From contig NZ_JADZLQ010000001.1 in assembly GCF_015905305.1 (NCBI RefSeq), forward strand, positions 2,132,599-2,196,598: a stretch of 64,000 nt of DNA, in the 5' to 3' direction. The notes under the pieces are model-generated. The model searched no databases and was not told where the DNA came from. It worked only from the letters and a program-made list of their open reading frames with translations. Below are positions 26,291 to 35,508 of this stretch, piece by piece (within the stretch, counting starts at the first letter, position 1; each line of letters starts with the position of its first letter). The DNA comes from Pinirhizobacter soli. GTDB taxonomy: Bacteria; Pseudomonadota; Gammaproteobacteria; Xanthomonadales; Rhodanobacteraceae. Position numbers and translations under genes: made by a program.

Positions 26291-27322
26291 ATGCCGATGA
26301 GTCCGCCGCGCAAACCGCGCCGTCGCTTAGCGACCGCCGCCACCAGGAAAACCTCGGTCCGCAAGCCGCGAGCCGTCGCGGCTCCAATTCCTGCACGCCC
26401 CGCGGACGCGACCGCGGGGGCGTCGAAGGTAGTCGACTGGCTGCTTGCGCGCCTGCCGCCTGCGTGGCGTGGCAAGGCCCGGGACTATCTGGTACTGACC
26501 CGGATGGACCGGCCGATCGGCGCGCTGCTATTGCTTTGGCCCACTTGGTGGGCGCTCTGGATCGCCGCCGGAGACTTCCCGCCGTTCGGCCCCTGGGTGA
26601 TCTTTACCCTGGGCGTGTTCTTCATGCGCGCGGCGGGCTGCGCCATCAACGACTTCGCCGATCGCAAGCTCGATCCGCATGTGGCGCGCACTGCCGGCCG
26701 GCCGCTGGCATCGGGACGGATAACGCCGCGCGAAGCGCTGGCCGTGTTCGGCGTACTGCTGCTGGCCTCGTTCGTGCTGGTGCTGTTCACCAACCGGCTT
26801 ACCATCTACCTGTCGTTTGCCGGCGCCGCATTGGCGGCGATTTACCCCTTCACCAAGCGCTACACCAACCTGCCTCAGGTGGTGCTGGGCGCTGCCTTCG
26901 GCTGGTCGATCCCGATGGCCTTCGCCGCGGTGTCCAATACGGTGCCGCCGGTTGCGTGGCTGTTGTTCCTGGCCAACATCGTGTGGTCGACGATGTACGA
27001 CACCCAATACGCCATGGTCGACCGCGAGGACGACATGAAGATGGGCGCGAAATCCACCGCCATCCTGTTCGGCGATGCGGACCTGGCCATCCTGTGGGTC
27101 CTGATGGGCACCTTCGTGCTGGCCATGGTGATGGTGGGCACGCGCGCCTCGCTAGGCTGGCCGTACTGGCTGTCGATCGTTGTCACGTGCGGCCTGTTCG
27201 GGTGGCAGCAGTGGCTCACCCGCGGGCGCGAACGCATGGCGTGCCTGGCGGCCTTCCGACACAACAACTGGGTGGGCCTGGCGTTGTGGGTGGGCATCGT
27301 GCTGGCACTGGCCCTGAAGTAA
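26291..27322 (+). CDS. ubiA: 4-hydroxybenzoate polyprenyltransferase
   Basis: Integral membrane enzyme that prenylates 4-hydroxybenzoate in ubiquinone synthesis. 343 aa. The two Asp-rich motifs are NDFADRKLDPHVARTAGRPL and DTQYAMVDREDD; 7-9 membrane helices follow. It has an Arg/Ala/Pro-rich N-terminal extension of roughly 50-60 residues before the domain start (ARDYLVLTRMDRPIG), absent from the 290-aa E. coli enzyme. Start choice is uncertain: GTG 26267, ATG 26291 or ATG 26297. A possible promoter TTAACC-N17-TAGACT (26261-26289) would start transcription near 26297, making that ATG leaderless. Confidence 0.92.
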   Translation: MPMSPPRKPRRRLATAATRKTSVRKPRAVAAPIPARPADATAGASKVVDWLLARLPPAWRGKARDYLVLTRMDRPIGALLLLWPTWWALWIAAGDFPPFGPWVIFTLGVFFMRAAGCAINDFADRKLDPHVARTAGRPLASGRITPREALAVFGVLLLASFVLVLFTNRLTIYLSFAGAALAAIYPFTKRYTNLPQVVLGAAFGWSIPMAFAAVSNTVPPVAWLLFLANIVWSTMYDTQYAMVDREDDMKMGAKSTAILFGDADLAILWVLMGTFVLAMVMVGTRASLGWPYWLSIVVTCGLFGWQQWLTRGRERMACLAAFRHNNWVGLALWVGIVLALALK

Positions 27323-27326
27323 CCCA

Positions 27327-28019
27327 TCAGGCACGCGCCAGCGCCCAGGCATCGACGGTCGTTGCACCGCCGGCAAGCAAGGCCCGTGTACAGGCTTCCA
27401 TGGTGGCGCCGGTGGTCATGACGTCATCGAGGATGGCCACGTGTGGTGGCACCAAGCCTGTGACGGAGAACGCGTCGCGCAGGTTGCCGCGCCGCGCCTG
27501 GGCATCGAGTTCGGTCTGGGCCGTGGTTCGCCGCGAGCGCCGCAAGCAACTAAGCAGGGGCAGTCCAAGGTGCCGTGCCAGCGGCCGCGCCAGTTCCAGT
27601 GCCTGGTTATAGCCACGCGTCCGAAGCCGGGAACGATGCAGGGGTACCGGCATGATCGCGTCGGGCAACTGCCGCGGCGGCTCGGCGGCGCACCACATCC
27701 AGGCCAGTACCTTTCCACAGGCTTGGTCGCCATGGAACTTGAACCGCGCCTCCAGTAGATCCAGCGGCCATGCATAGCGGAACGGTACCCAGGCGCCGGA
27801 CCAGGGGGGCGGCTGGCGGACACAGTCGCTGCATAGCGACAGGCCGGGCGGGAGCGGCAGGCCGCAATGTTGGCAGGCGTGGTGGTTGTTACCCATGTCG
27901 GCCAGGCACGCCATGCAAAGGTCCATGCCGTCACCCGGTGCATGGCAAAGCAGGCAGCGGGCAGGAATCAGGCGATCCAAGGCCGCTGTAAACCTTCTTC
28001 TGATTAGTTTGGTTGACAC
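27327..28019 (-). CDS. comF: ComF-family phosphoribosyltransferase-like protein
   Basis: 230 aa. N-terminal zinc-ribbon cysteines ([21 protein letters not shown]) are followed by a PRTase fold with [22 protein letters not shown] and the PRPP loop [14 protein letters not shown]. ComF proteins are linked to DNA uptake and natural competence. The start is uncertain. GTG 28019 is chosen; an upstream ATG (28055) or a downstream TTG are possible. With GTG 28019 the first codons lie inside the BirA-type operator. Convergent with ubiA, whose stop is 4 bases away; divergent from bioB. Confidence 0.85.
   Translation of the reverse strand: MSTKLIRRRFTAALDRLIPARCLLCHAPGDGMDLCMACLADMGNNHHACQHCGLPLPPGLSLCSDCVRQPPPWSGAWVPFRYAWPLDLLEARFKFHGDQACGKVLAWMWCAAEPPRQLPDAIMPVPLHRSRLRTRGYNQALELARPLARHLGLPLLSCLRRSRRTTAQTELDAQARRGNLRDAFSVTGLVPPHVAILDDVMTTGATMEACTRALLAGGATTVDAWALARA
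27986..28019. promoter_or_regulatory. BirA-type biotin operator
   Basis: CTGTAAACC (27986-27994), 16 bases, GGTTGACAC (28011-28019). The BirA consensus is TTGTAAACC-N16-GGTTTACAA as in the E. coli bio operator; the left arm matches 8 of 9 and the right 7 of 9. It lies 50 bases before the bioB ATG and overlaps the predicted comF start. TTGACA at 28013-28018 could be a -35 for bioB, but no good -10 follows. Confidence 0.7.
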
Positions 28020-28068
28020 AATGGAATGTCCTTTCCACACTTCGCCTTTCCCCATTCCGGAGCCGCCG

Positions 28069-29073
28069 ATGCCTGCCACCCTCCGCCACGACTGGTCCCG
28101 CGAGGAAATCCAGGCGTTGTTCGATCTCCCCTTCGGCGAGCTGCTGCACCGCGCCCATAGCGTTCACCGCGAGCATCACGACCCGCAGGCAGTGCAGGTA
28201 TCCACGCTGCTGTCGATCAAGACCGGTGGGTGCCCGGAGGACTGCGCCTATTGTCCGCAGGCCCAGCGTTACGACACGGGGGTGAAGTCCGAAAAGCTGA
28301 TGAGCGTGGATGCCGTGGTGGCGCGGGCGAAAGCCGCCCGCGATGCCGGCGCCAGCCGCTTCTGCATGGGCGCCGCCTGGCGTGCGCCGAAGGATCGCGA
28401 CGTGGAGAAGGTGGCGCAGATCGTCACCGCGGTGAAGGCGCTGGGACTTGAGACCTGCGCCACGCTGGGCATGCTCACCGGCCCGCAAGCGTCCGCACTG
28501 AAGGATGCAGGGCTGGATTACTACAACCACAACCTGGACACCGCGCCGGAGTTCTACGGCCAGATCATCCACACGCGCGACTACCAGGACCGCCTGGATA
28601 CGCTCACCCATGTGCGCGATGCGGGCCTGCGCACCTGTTGCGGCGGCATCGTCGGCATGGGCGAATCGCCCGACGGCCGGTCCGGCTTGCTGCAGGCGCT
28701 GGCCAATCTGCCCCAGCACCCTGAGTCGGTGCCGATCAACCAGCTGGTGCGGGTCCCGGGGACGCCGCTGGCCGATGCCGCGCCGCTGGATCCGTTCGAC
28801 TTCGTGCGCACCATCGCGGTGGCGCGGATCCTGATGCCGGTCTCGATGGTGCGTCTGTCGGCCGGGCGCCAGCAAATGGATGACGCCGTGCAGGCGCTTT
28901 GTTTCCACGCCGGGGCGAATTCGATCTTCTATGGCGAGAAACTGCTGACCACCGGCAACCCGGATGTCGAACACGACCGCCAGCTATTCAGGCGGCTGGG
29001 TATCCACGCGATGGAAATCGCCGCCGATACCGGCACCGTGCACGCCGACATCATCGAGCCTTGCGCCGCGTGA
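28069..29073 (+). CDS. bioB: Biotin synthase
   Basis: Radical-SAM enzyme inserting sulfur into dethiobiotin. 334 aa. The SAM-cluster cysteines are C55, C59 and C62 in [21 protein letters not shown] and later [12 protein letters not shown] are typical. ATG 28069 is preceded by CCGGAGCCGCCG. A BirA-type operator lies upstream, so expression should fall when biotin is adequate. The stop overlaps the bioF start by 4 bp (GTGA). Confidence 0.96.
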   Translation: MPATLRHDWSREEIQALFDLPFGELLHRAHSVHREHHDPQAVQVSTLLSIKTGGCPEDCAYCPQAQRYDTGVKSEKLMSVDAVVARAKAARDAGASRFCMGAAWRAPKDRDVEKVAQIVTAVKALGLETCATLGMLTGPQASALKDAGLDYYNHNLDTAPEFYGQIIHTRDYQDRLDTLTHVRDAGLRTCCGGIVGMGESPDGRSGLLQALANLPQHPESVPINQLVRVPGTPLADAAPLDPFDFVRTIAVARILMPVSMVRLSAGRQQMDDAVQALCFHAGANSIFYGEKLLTTGNPDVEHDRQLFRRLGIHAMEIAADTGTVHADIIEPCAA

Positions 29074-30260
29074 GGCCCTCGCTGCTGGCCGCATTGGCGG
29101 CGGCGGCCAGCAAGCGGGAAGCTGATGGCCTGTACCGGCGCCTGCGCACGGTCGATGCCGGCGACGGGCGGCACGCCACGGTCGACGGCCGTCGTTACCT
29201 GGTATTCGGTAGCAACGACTACCTGGGGCTGGCCCATCACCCGGATGTGGTCGCCGCGCTCGGTCGCGCGGTCCAGGCAGGGTCCGGCGCCGCGCACCTG
29301 GTCAACGGGCACACGCGTGAACACTCAGCGCTGGAGGAAGCCCTGGCTGCCTGGACGGGACGCGAGAAATCCTTGCTGTTTTCCACTGGAATGATGGCCA
29401 ACGCCGGCTTGATGCAGGTATTGCTGGGGTCGGTGGCCGGATCGATATCAATCCAGGACCGCCTGAACCACGCCAGTTTGATCGACGGTGCGCGCGCCGC
29501 AGGCGCCGAGCTTCGGCGTTATCCCCATGGCGATGCCGACGGCGCGGCACGACAACTGGCCCTGCGTCCCGGCCATGCGGCACTGGTGTCCACCGACGGT
29601 GTGTTCAGCATGGACGGCGACATCGCACCGCTGGCGACACTTGCCGGCATTTGCCGCCGCGAAGGCGCGTTGCTGCATGTCGACGACGCACATGGCCTGG
29701 GCGTGATCGGGCAACAAGGCGCCGGCAGCGTGGTCGCGGCGAACCTCGGCATGGCCGATGTTCCGGTGCTGATGGGCACGCTGGGCAAGGCGCTGGGCAC
29801 CTCAGGCGCGTTCGTGGCCGGCAGCTCCAGCCTGGTCGAAGGGCTCGTGCAGTTCGCGCGCAGCTATATCTACACCACGGCCATGCCCCCGGCGCTGGCC
29901 GCCGCCAGCCGGGTCGCGGTCGGCCTGGCCCAGGCCGCCGACGATCGCCGTGCCAGGCTTGCGAGCCTCGTTGCGCGATTTCGCGCCGGCGCCGGCCAGT
30001 TGGGCCTGGCGCTGCTGCCATCATCCACGCCGATCCAGCCGCTGATCCTGGGCGAAGCGGGCATAGCCTGCGCCGTGGCCGCGGCGCTCGCGGCGGAGGG
30101 CATCCTGGCCACGGCCATTCGGCCACCCACTGTGCCCGTGGGCAAGGCCCGGCTGCGCCTGACTTTTTCGGCCCTTCATGAGCCTTCGGACATCGATCGC
30201 CTGCTTGAGGCCCTGGACCGGGCGGTACCGGAGACGGTGCGGGACCGCGCGGTACAATAG
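29070..30260 (+). CDS. bioF: 8-amino-7-oxononanoate synthase
   Basis: PLP enzyme joining pimeloyl-ACP and L-alanine. 396 aa. [15 protein letters not shown] near the N-terminus, [11 protein letters not shown], and the PLP lysine near residue 240 in [14 protein letters not shown] identify an alpha-oxoamine synthase of the BioF type. Starts with GTG in a 4-bp overlap with bioB. Confidence 0.94.
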   Translation: MRPSLLAALAAAASKREADGLYRRLRTVDAGDGRHATVDGRRYLVFGSNDYLGLAHHPDVVAALGRAVQAGSGAAHLVNGHTREHSALEEALAAWTGREKSLLFSTGMMANAGLMQVLLGSVAGSISIQDRLNHASLIDGARAAGAELRRYPHGDADGAARQLALRPGHAALVSTDGVFSMDGDIAPLATLAGICRREGALLHVDDAHGLGVIGQQGAGSVVAANLGMADVPVLMGTLGKALGTSGAFVAGSSSLVEGLVQFARSYIYTTAMPPALAAASRVAVGLAQAADDRRARLASLVARFRAGAGQLGLALLPSSTPIQPLILGEAGIACAVAAALAAEGILATAIRPPTVPVGKARLRLTFSALHEPSDIDRLLEALDRAVPETVRDRAVQ

Positions 30261-30266
30261 GCGGTC

Positions 30267-31004
30267 ATGTCCACGCTCAATATCTCCGCTTACAAGTTCG
30301 TCGGCATCGACGATGCGCCGGCCCTGCGCGAGCGCCTGCTCGAACAATGCACGGCGCTGGCACTCATGGGCACGATCCTGGTCGCCCCGGAAGGCATCAA
30401 CCTGTTCCTGGCCGCCCCCCGCGGTGCTATCGATGCGTTCATGGACTTCCTGCGCGCCGATCCGCGCTTCGCTGACATCACGCCCAAGGAAAGCCATTCG
30501 GAGCTGCCACCCTTCCGGCGGATGCGCGTGCGCCTGAAGAAAGAAATCATCACCATGCGCCACCCGCTGGTGCGGCCTGAGCTTTCTCGTGCGCCCTCGG
30601 TGCCCCCCGCAACGCTCGCCCGCTGGCTCGATACCGGGTGCGACGACGAAGGGCGCGAAGTGGTGATGCTCGATACCCGCAACGATTTCGAAGTGGACCA
30701 GGGCACGTTCACCCATGTGGTCGACTATCGACTGGCAAGCTTCGGCGATTTCCCCGAAGCCGTGGCCGCCGATCGCGAGCGTTTCGCCGGCAAGACGGTC
30801 GTATCGTTCTGCACCGGCGGCATCCGCTGTGAGAAAGCTGCCATCCACATGCAGGATATCGGCATCGACCATGTCTACCAGCTCGAAGGCGGCATCCTGA
30901 AGTATTTCGAGGAAGTGGGCGGCGCGCATTTCCACGGCGAGTGTTTCGTCTTCGACGACCGCATCGCGCTGGATCCATCGCTCCGTCCGGCAGCCAAGGC
31001 GTGA
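30267..31004 (+). CDS. Rhodanese-domain tRNA uridine hydroxylase-like protein (TrhO/YceA)
   Basis: 245 aa. The N-terminal acylphosphatase-like domain (about 1-95) contains [15 protein letters not shown] and the C-terminal rhodanese domain has the active-site loop [11 protein letters not shown] with C182 and C188. This is the TrhO/YceA (UPF0176) family, which in E. coli hydroxylates U34 of tRNA with O2 via prephenate-derived chemistry. It is shorter than the ~350-aa E. coli enzyme, lacking the C-terminal extension. It lies 6 bases after bioF and overlaps bioH by 4 bp, so it is inside the biotin operon; a sulfur-related role there is speculation. Confidence 0.85.
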   Translation: MSTLNISAYKFVGIDDAPALRERLLEQCTALALMGTILVAPEGINLFLAAPRGAIDAFMDFLRADPRFADITPKESHSELPPFRRMRVRLKKEIITMRHPLVRPELSRAPSVPPATLARWLDTGCDDEGREVVMLDTRNDFEVDQGTFTHVVDYRLASFGDFPEAVAADRERFAGKTVVSFCTGGIRCEKAAIHMQDIGIDHVYQLEGGILKYFEEVGGAHFHGECFVFDDRIALDPSLRPAAKA

Positions 31005-31774
31005 ACAAGCTTTCCATCGATGTCCAGGGCCGAGGACCGACGCCGCTGGTGATGTTGCACGGATGGGCGATGCACGGCGGTGTGTTCGATCCCCTTGTCG
31101 AGCGTTTGCGCGACCGCTTCACGATGTACCTGGTGGATCTCCCCGGCCACGGCCGCTCCCGTATGTCCGCGTTGCCGCTTGAACCGCTGGCGATTGCACG
31201 CACCGTGGCATCGGCCACGCCACCGGCAGCGTGGCTGGGCTGGTCGCTGGGCGGCCTGGTGGCGCTGACTGCCGCGCTTGACCTGCCTGGGCGCGTGAGC
31301 GCGTTGGTCATGGTGGACGCTACGCCGCGCTTCGTGCGCGCCGACGACTGGCCGGACGGCAGCGACCGGAAACTCGTGAGCCAGCTGGCCAGCGACCTGG
31401 CGGGCGACTACCACGCCACGCTTGAGCGGTTCATCGCCCTGGAGGCCATGGGTAGCGGCGATCCGCGTGGCGAGGCCCGGCACATGCGAGAACTTGTTTT
31501 CTCGCGCGGCGAACCTGATGCCCGCGTGCTGATGGAAGGCATCGCCCTGCTCGAAAACACGGACCTGCGCGGGCGGCTGCCAACGCTCAAGACCCCCAGT
31601 CTCTGGCTTGCCGGCCACCGCGACCGCGTGGTCCATCCTGCCGCCATGCAGGCGTCCGCGGCACTGTGCAACGGCAGCTTCATCGATATTCCCCACGCGG
31701 GGCATGCTCCCTTCATCGGCCATGCCGATGTCGTTGCCTCGGCCATCACGACCTTCATCGACACCTTGCCATGA
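31001..31774 (+). CDS. bioH: Pimeloyl-ACP methyl ester carboxylesterase
   Basis: Alpha/beta-hydrolase of 257 aa that removes the methyl group from pimeloyl-ACP methyl ester, ending the BioC-BioH route to pimelate. [17 protein letters not shown], nucleophile S82 in LGWSLGG, Asp near 207 (GHRDRVVHP) and His near 235 (HAGHAPF) form the triad. GTG start in a GTGA overlap with the TrhO-like gene; the end overlaps bioC by ATGA. Confidence 0.93.
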   Translation: MNKLSIDVQGRGPTPLVMLHGWAMHGGVFDPLVERLRDRFTMYLVDLPGHGRSRMSALPLEPLAIARTVASATPPAAWLGWSLGGLVALTAALDLPGRVSALVMVDATPRFVRADDWPDGSDRKLVSQLASDLAGDYHATLERFIALEAMGSGDPRGEARHMRELVFSRGEPDARVLMEGIALLENTDLRGRLPTLKTPSLWLAGHRDRVVHPAAMQASAALCNGSFIDIPHAGHAPFIGHADVVASAITTFIDTLP

Positions 31775-32655
31775 GCGACTTCCACTTCGACCACCGCCAG
31801 GTGCAGCGCAGCTTCTCGCGTGCGGCGGCAACCTATGAAGAGCACGATGTATTGCAGCGCGAGGTACAGCAGGGCCTGCTCGAGCGGCTGGAATTCTTCA
31901 CCGAAACACCTGAGCGCATCGTCGATGTCGGCGCGGGCACCGGTCGTGGCACGGCGCTGCTGAAGAAGGCCTATGGCAAGGCCCAGGTGGTGGCGATCGA
32001 CCTGTCGTTGCCGATGCTGCGGCAGGCGAAATCGCACTCCGGATGGCTCAAGCCCTTCGGTCGCGTCTGCGCCGATGCCTACGCCCTGCCGGTGCATGAT
32101 CGCAGCGTCGACCTGCTGCATTCGAACCTGTGCTTCCAGTGGTGCGAGGATCTTCCGCGCCTTTTCACCGAATGCGTGCGCGTGGTGCGTCCCGGCGGCT
32201 TCTTCGCCTTTACCACCTTCGGCCCCGACACCCTGAAAGAGTTGCGCCAGGCCTGGGCCGAAAGCGACGGGCAACCTCACGTGGCCCGCTTCCTGGACAT
32301 GCACGACATCGGCGATGCGATGCTTTCGGCCGGGTTCAAGGATCCGGTGCTCAGCGTCGAGCGCTACACCCTGACCTATGCCGACCCTACCGGGCTGATG
32401 AAGGACCTCAAGGGCCTGGGAGCCACCAACGCCGACGCGTCACGCCAGCGCGGCCTCACCGGCAAGGGGCACTATCGCCGCATGCTCGAGCGTTACGAGG
32501 CCTTGCGCGTGGATGGCCGCGTGCCGGCCACCTGGGAAGTGGTCACGGCGCACGCCTGGGGAGCTCCCGACGGCCAGGCCCGGGCCAGCGCCGGCGGCGA
32601 AGTGGCCAGTTTCCCGATCGACAAGCTCCGTGGTTCGCGGCGGCCGCGCGGATAA
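31771..32655 (+). CDS. bioC: Malonyl-ACP O-methyltransferase
   Basis: SAM methyltransferase that disguises malonyl-ACP for fatty-acid-synthase elongation to pimelate. 294 aa. RQVQRSFSRAAATYEEHDVLQ is the BioC N-terminal signature; SAM-binding VDVGAGTGRG is at 51-60; LLHSNLCFQWCEDLPRLF follows. Last gene of the bioB-F-(trhO)-H-C unit. bioA and bioD are not in this window. Confidence 0.95.
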   Translation: MSDFHFDHRQVQRSFSRAAATYEEHDVLQREVQQGLLERLEFFTETPERIVDVGAGTGRGTALLKKAYGKAQVVAIDLSLPMLRQAKSHSGWLKPFGRVCADAYALPVHDRSVDLLHSNLCFQWCEDLPRLFTECVRVVRPGGFFAFTTFGPDTLKELRQAWAESDGQPHVARFLDMHDIGDAMLSAGFKDPVLSVERYTLTYADPTGLMKDLKGLGATNADASRQRGLTGKGHYRRMLERYEALRVDGRVPATWEVVTAHAWGAPDGQARASAGGEVASFPIDKLRGSRRPRG

Positions 32656-32739
32656 GGTCCTGGATGAAAACAGCTTCATCTCCACCGCCCCAAGGCAGGA
32701 GTAGCATCCAGCTTGCTCGGGGGAGCGATGGAGGAAGTC

Positions 32740-33516
32740 ATGAAACGAATCAGTCTTGTCATTGCACTTGCGCTTTCCAGTGTGGGCATGGCCGCCACGG
32801 CAGGCGAGGAGCCCACGCCGCTTCCCGGCCAGGAAAAGGCCGCCGCGATGAATCAGCAGCCCTGCCCCGATGGGCTCGAACGCATGCTTCCGGGCAACTA
32901 CTACTTCTGCGAGGGCGTTCGCTCGTTCTGGGACGGTAACCGGAACGCGGCGCTCTACAACCTTCAGGAAGCGGCTTCCTGGGGCAGCAAGCGCGCGCAG
33001 TATGCGCTGGGCGTGGCCTACTTCAACGGTGACCAGCTGCCGAAGAACCGCCCGCTGGGACTGGCGTGGCTAACGCTTGCCGCCGAACGCAAGACAGCCG
33101 TCTACGCCGCCACGCAACACTCGGCGATCGAGCAATCCACCGAGGCCGAGCGCCAGCAAGGCTGGCAGGAAATGCAGAAGTTGAAGGTGAAGTACGCCGA
33201 CTCCGTCGCCCTTGAGCGGGCGAAGACGCGCCTGCACCGCGAGCTGCGCCACATGTCCGCCGGGTCCCCCGGCAACACCTACACGTATTACGCCAACGTG
33301 TGGAATATCTACGCCGACTACGACAACTCCGACCTCGTCGCAGAACTTGGCCCACAGGACTTCGGGCACGCGTTGCCATTCCCGATCGACCTGCGCGGCA
33401 ACGCTTTCAACAACCGATACAACGCGCCGTCTTATAGTGGCTATCGCTCGTACAGCCCAGCAAGCGCACCTGCACGTCCGGCTGCCGCGGCGCCCGCCGC
33501 CAGCAAGGGACGCTAA
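32740..33516 (+). CDS. Exported Sel1-like repeat protein
   Basis: 258 aa with a signal peptide (MKRISLVIALALSSVGMA, then ATA/G). About residues 65-125 contain Sel1-type helical repeat sequence (NAALYNLQEAASWGSKRAQYALGVAYFNGD, LGLAWLTLAAER). The C-terminal half is polar, then Ala/Pro-rich. GGAGGAAG at 32730-32737 fixes ATG 32740. Probably periplasmic; Sel1 repeats mediate protein-protein contacts, but no partner is suggested by context. Confidence 0.7.
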   Translation: MKRISLVIALALSSVGMAATAGEEPTPLPGQEKAAAMNQQPCPDGLERMLPGNYYFCEGVRSFWDGNRNAALYNLQEAASWGSKRAQYALGVAYFNGDQLPKNRPLGLAWLTLAAERKTAVYAATQHSAIEQSTEAERQQGWQEMQKLKVKYADSVALERAKTRLHRELRHMSAGSPGNTYTYYANVWNIYADYDNSDLVAELGPQDFGHALPFPIDLRGNAFNNRYNAPSYSGYRSYSPASAPARPAAAAPAASKGR

Positions 33517-33524
33517 GCCTCAAG

Positions 33525-33552
33525 GCCGGCAGGCGCTCCTGCGCCTGCCGGC
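33525..33552 (+). terminator. Terminator-like hairpin
   Basis: GCCGGCAGGCGC (33525-33536), loop TCCT, GCGCCTGCCGGC (33541-33552): 12 perfect pairs, 8 bases after the Sel1-like gene, followed by only TTA. Confidence 0.65.
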
Positions 33553-33690
33553 TTATCCGAGCTTCTCCGATAACCGCGCCGCATCACGCGGCGCCTGGCG
33601 CTTATGTCGTCGTCGAAGAGCGCGATGACGGGCCCGTGAACGTTTCACCCTCGGGTAAGCTCGTGGTTTTCGCAGAGCCCGCACTCCCCC

Positions 33691-34575
33691 ATGAACGACA
33701 TGTCCAGCCGACGCGGCGCCCTGGTCGCGATGGGCGTCACCGTGCTGATCTGGTCTTACAGCTGGATCGTGATGAAGCAGGTGCTGCGCCACGCCGGGCC
33801 GTTCGACTTTGCCGCGCTGCGCTATGCCGGCGGGGCGGTGCTGCTGTTCGCCGGCATGGCGGTGACGCGCCAGGCGATGCGGCCTCCGCCGTTGGGCCCC
33901 ACCATCGCCATTGGCCTGTTGCAAACGGCCGCGTTCCAGGGTCTGGGGCAATTGGCGCTGATGACGGGTGGCGCCGGGCACGTGGCATTGCTGGTCTATG
34001 CCATGCCGTTCTGGGCCGTGCTGATCGCCTGGATCACCCTGGGTGAGGTGCCCACGCGACGACAGTGGACAGGCGTGGCATTGGCAGCCAACGGCCTTGT
34101 TTGCGTGATCGAGCCCTGGCGCGGACTTGGCAATGCCACCAGCACCCTGCTGGCGCTGGCAGGCGGTCTTTGCTGGGCGGGTGCCACGGTGATCTCCAAA
34201 CGGCTGTTCCAGAAGCACCCGGTGCAACCGCTTTCGCTGACTGCCTGGCAGATGGCCTTCGGTGCCGCCGCGCTATCGGTGGTGGCCCTTTGCGTTCCGC
34301 AGCGTCCCATCGACTGGGCGCCGGCGTTCATCGCCGGACTCGCCTACAGCGTGGTGATGGCTTCGAGCATCGCCTGGGCCCTCTGGGCGCTCGTGGTCAA
34401 GCGGTTGCCGACCACGGTTGCGGCGGTATCCACGCTCGCCGTACCGGTAGCAAGCGTGGGCCTGGCCTGGCTGCTGCTCGACGAAACGGTTTCGCCGACT
34501 TCGGGCCTGGGCATGGCCTTCATCGTCGCGGGATTGGCGGCCGTGACAGGCGTGGGCCGCTCACCAGGGAAGTGA
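33691..34575 (+). CDS. EamA/DMT-family transporter
   Basis: 294-aa inner-membrane protein with ten predicted helices in two EamA repeats (about 10-140 and 150-285). Helices such as LVAMGVTVLIWSYSWIVMKQ and LWALVVKRLPTTVAAVSTL are typical of drug/metabolite exporters. The substrate is unknown. An in-frame ATG at 33700 is an alternative start. The 3' end overlaps the convergent dehydratase gene by 15 bp. Confidence 0.85.
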   Translation: MNDMSSRRGALVAMGVTVLIWSYSWIVMKQVLRHAGPFDFAALRYAGGAVLLFAGMAVTRQAMRPPPLGPTIAIGLLQTAAFQGLGQLALMTGGAGHVALLVYAMPFWAVLIAWITLGEVPTRRQWTGVALAANGLVCVIEPWRGLGNATSTLLALAGGLCWAGATVISKRLFQKHPVQPLSLTAWQMAFGAAALSVVALCVPQRPIDWAPAFIAGLAYSVVMASSIAWALWALVVKRLPTTVAAVSTLAVPVASVGLAWLLLDETVSPTSGLGMAFIVAGLAAVTGVGRSPGK

Positions 34576-35508
34576 GTCGAAATCCACGTTTCCACCGGTA
34601 AGCACCAGCCCGATGCGCTTGCCGGCGAACAAGCCTGGCTGCTTCAGCACGGCCGCAAGCACCGTGGCGCTTGAGACTTCCACGATCATCTTCAGGTGCG
34701 TCCAGGCCAAACGCATGGCCGCGATGCATTCGGCATCGGTGACGGTGGTCACGTTCACGCCGTGAGCTGCCAGTACAGCGAAGTTCGTCTCGCCGACCGC
34801 CGCGCGAAGACCGTCACAGACCGTGTCGGGCACGAAGTCGACGTCGCGCCTGCCCGACGCCAGCGACCGGCTGGTATCGGCAGCGCCGGCGGGCTCCGCC
34901 GCGTGCACCACCACCGAAGCATCAATGCCACGTGCGGCGATCACGGTACCGGCGGCAAGGCCGCCACCGCCTACCGGTATCAGGATCGTGTGCAGCCCGG
35001 GCGCCTGCGCCATCAGTTCGAGGGTCGCCGTGCCCTGCCCGGCCATCACCTGCGTATCGGCATAAGGGTGCACCAGTACGGCACCGGTTTCTTCCTGTAC
35101 GCGCGCCGCCATGGTCTCACGCGCGGCTTGGGTCGCCGCGCAGCGATGCACCACCGCACCCGCCTTTTCGATCAAGGCCAACTTCGCACGCACGCCACCT
35201 TCAGGCACGATGACATGCGCAGCGATGCCTCGCGTGGCGGCGGCCATCGCCAGTGCCGTGCCATGGTTGCCGGACGAATGGGTTACCACCCCTCGCGCTG
35301 CGGTGGTTTCATCCAGCGCCCATACCGCGTTGCACGCGCCGCGGAACTTGAACGCGCCGCCGCGCTGCAGGTTTTCGCATTTGAAGAACAACTCCGCACC
35401 CGCCAGGGCATCAAGGGCGTCGTGACGCATCACCGGCGTCACAAACGCATGGCCGGCGATGCGCGCGGCTGCATCGCGGACCTGGTCGAACGTGGGGGCG
35501 GTTACCAT
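34561..35508 (-). CDS. PLP-dependent threonine/serine dehydratase-like enzyme
   Basis: 315 aa, fold-type II. PLP lysine K54 is in ENLQRGGAFKFRGA, followed by THSSGNHGTALA and the phosphate-binding PVGGGGLAAG near 176. The single-domain length without an ACT-like regulatory domain matches catabolic threonine dehydratase or serine racemase, not biosynthetic IlvA (~510 aa). It may still feed 2-oxobutyrate to isoleucine synthesis, since no ilvA is in the leu/ilv operon here. Its start overlaps the aldose-epimerase stop by 7 bp. Confidence 0.85.
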   Translation of the reverse strand: MVTAPTFDQVRDAAARIAGHAFVTPVMRHDALDALAGAELFFKCENLQRGGAFKFRGACNAVWALDETTAARGVVTHSSGNHGTALAMAAATRGIAAHVIVPEGGVRAKLALIEKAGAVVHRCAATQAARETMAARVQEETGAVLVHPYADTQVMAGQGTATLELMAQAPGLHTILIPVGGGGLAAGTVIAARGIDASVVVHAAEPAGAADTSRSLASGRRDVDFVPDTVCDGLRAAVGETNFAVLAAHGVNVTTVTDAECIAAMRLAWTHLKMIVEVSSATVLAAVLKQPGLFAGKRIGLVLTGGNVDFDSLPW

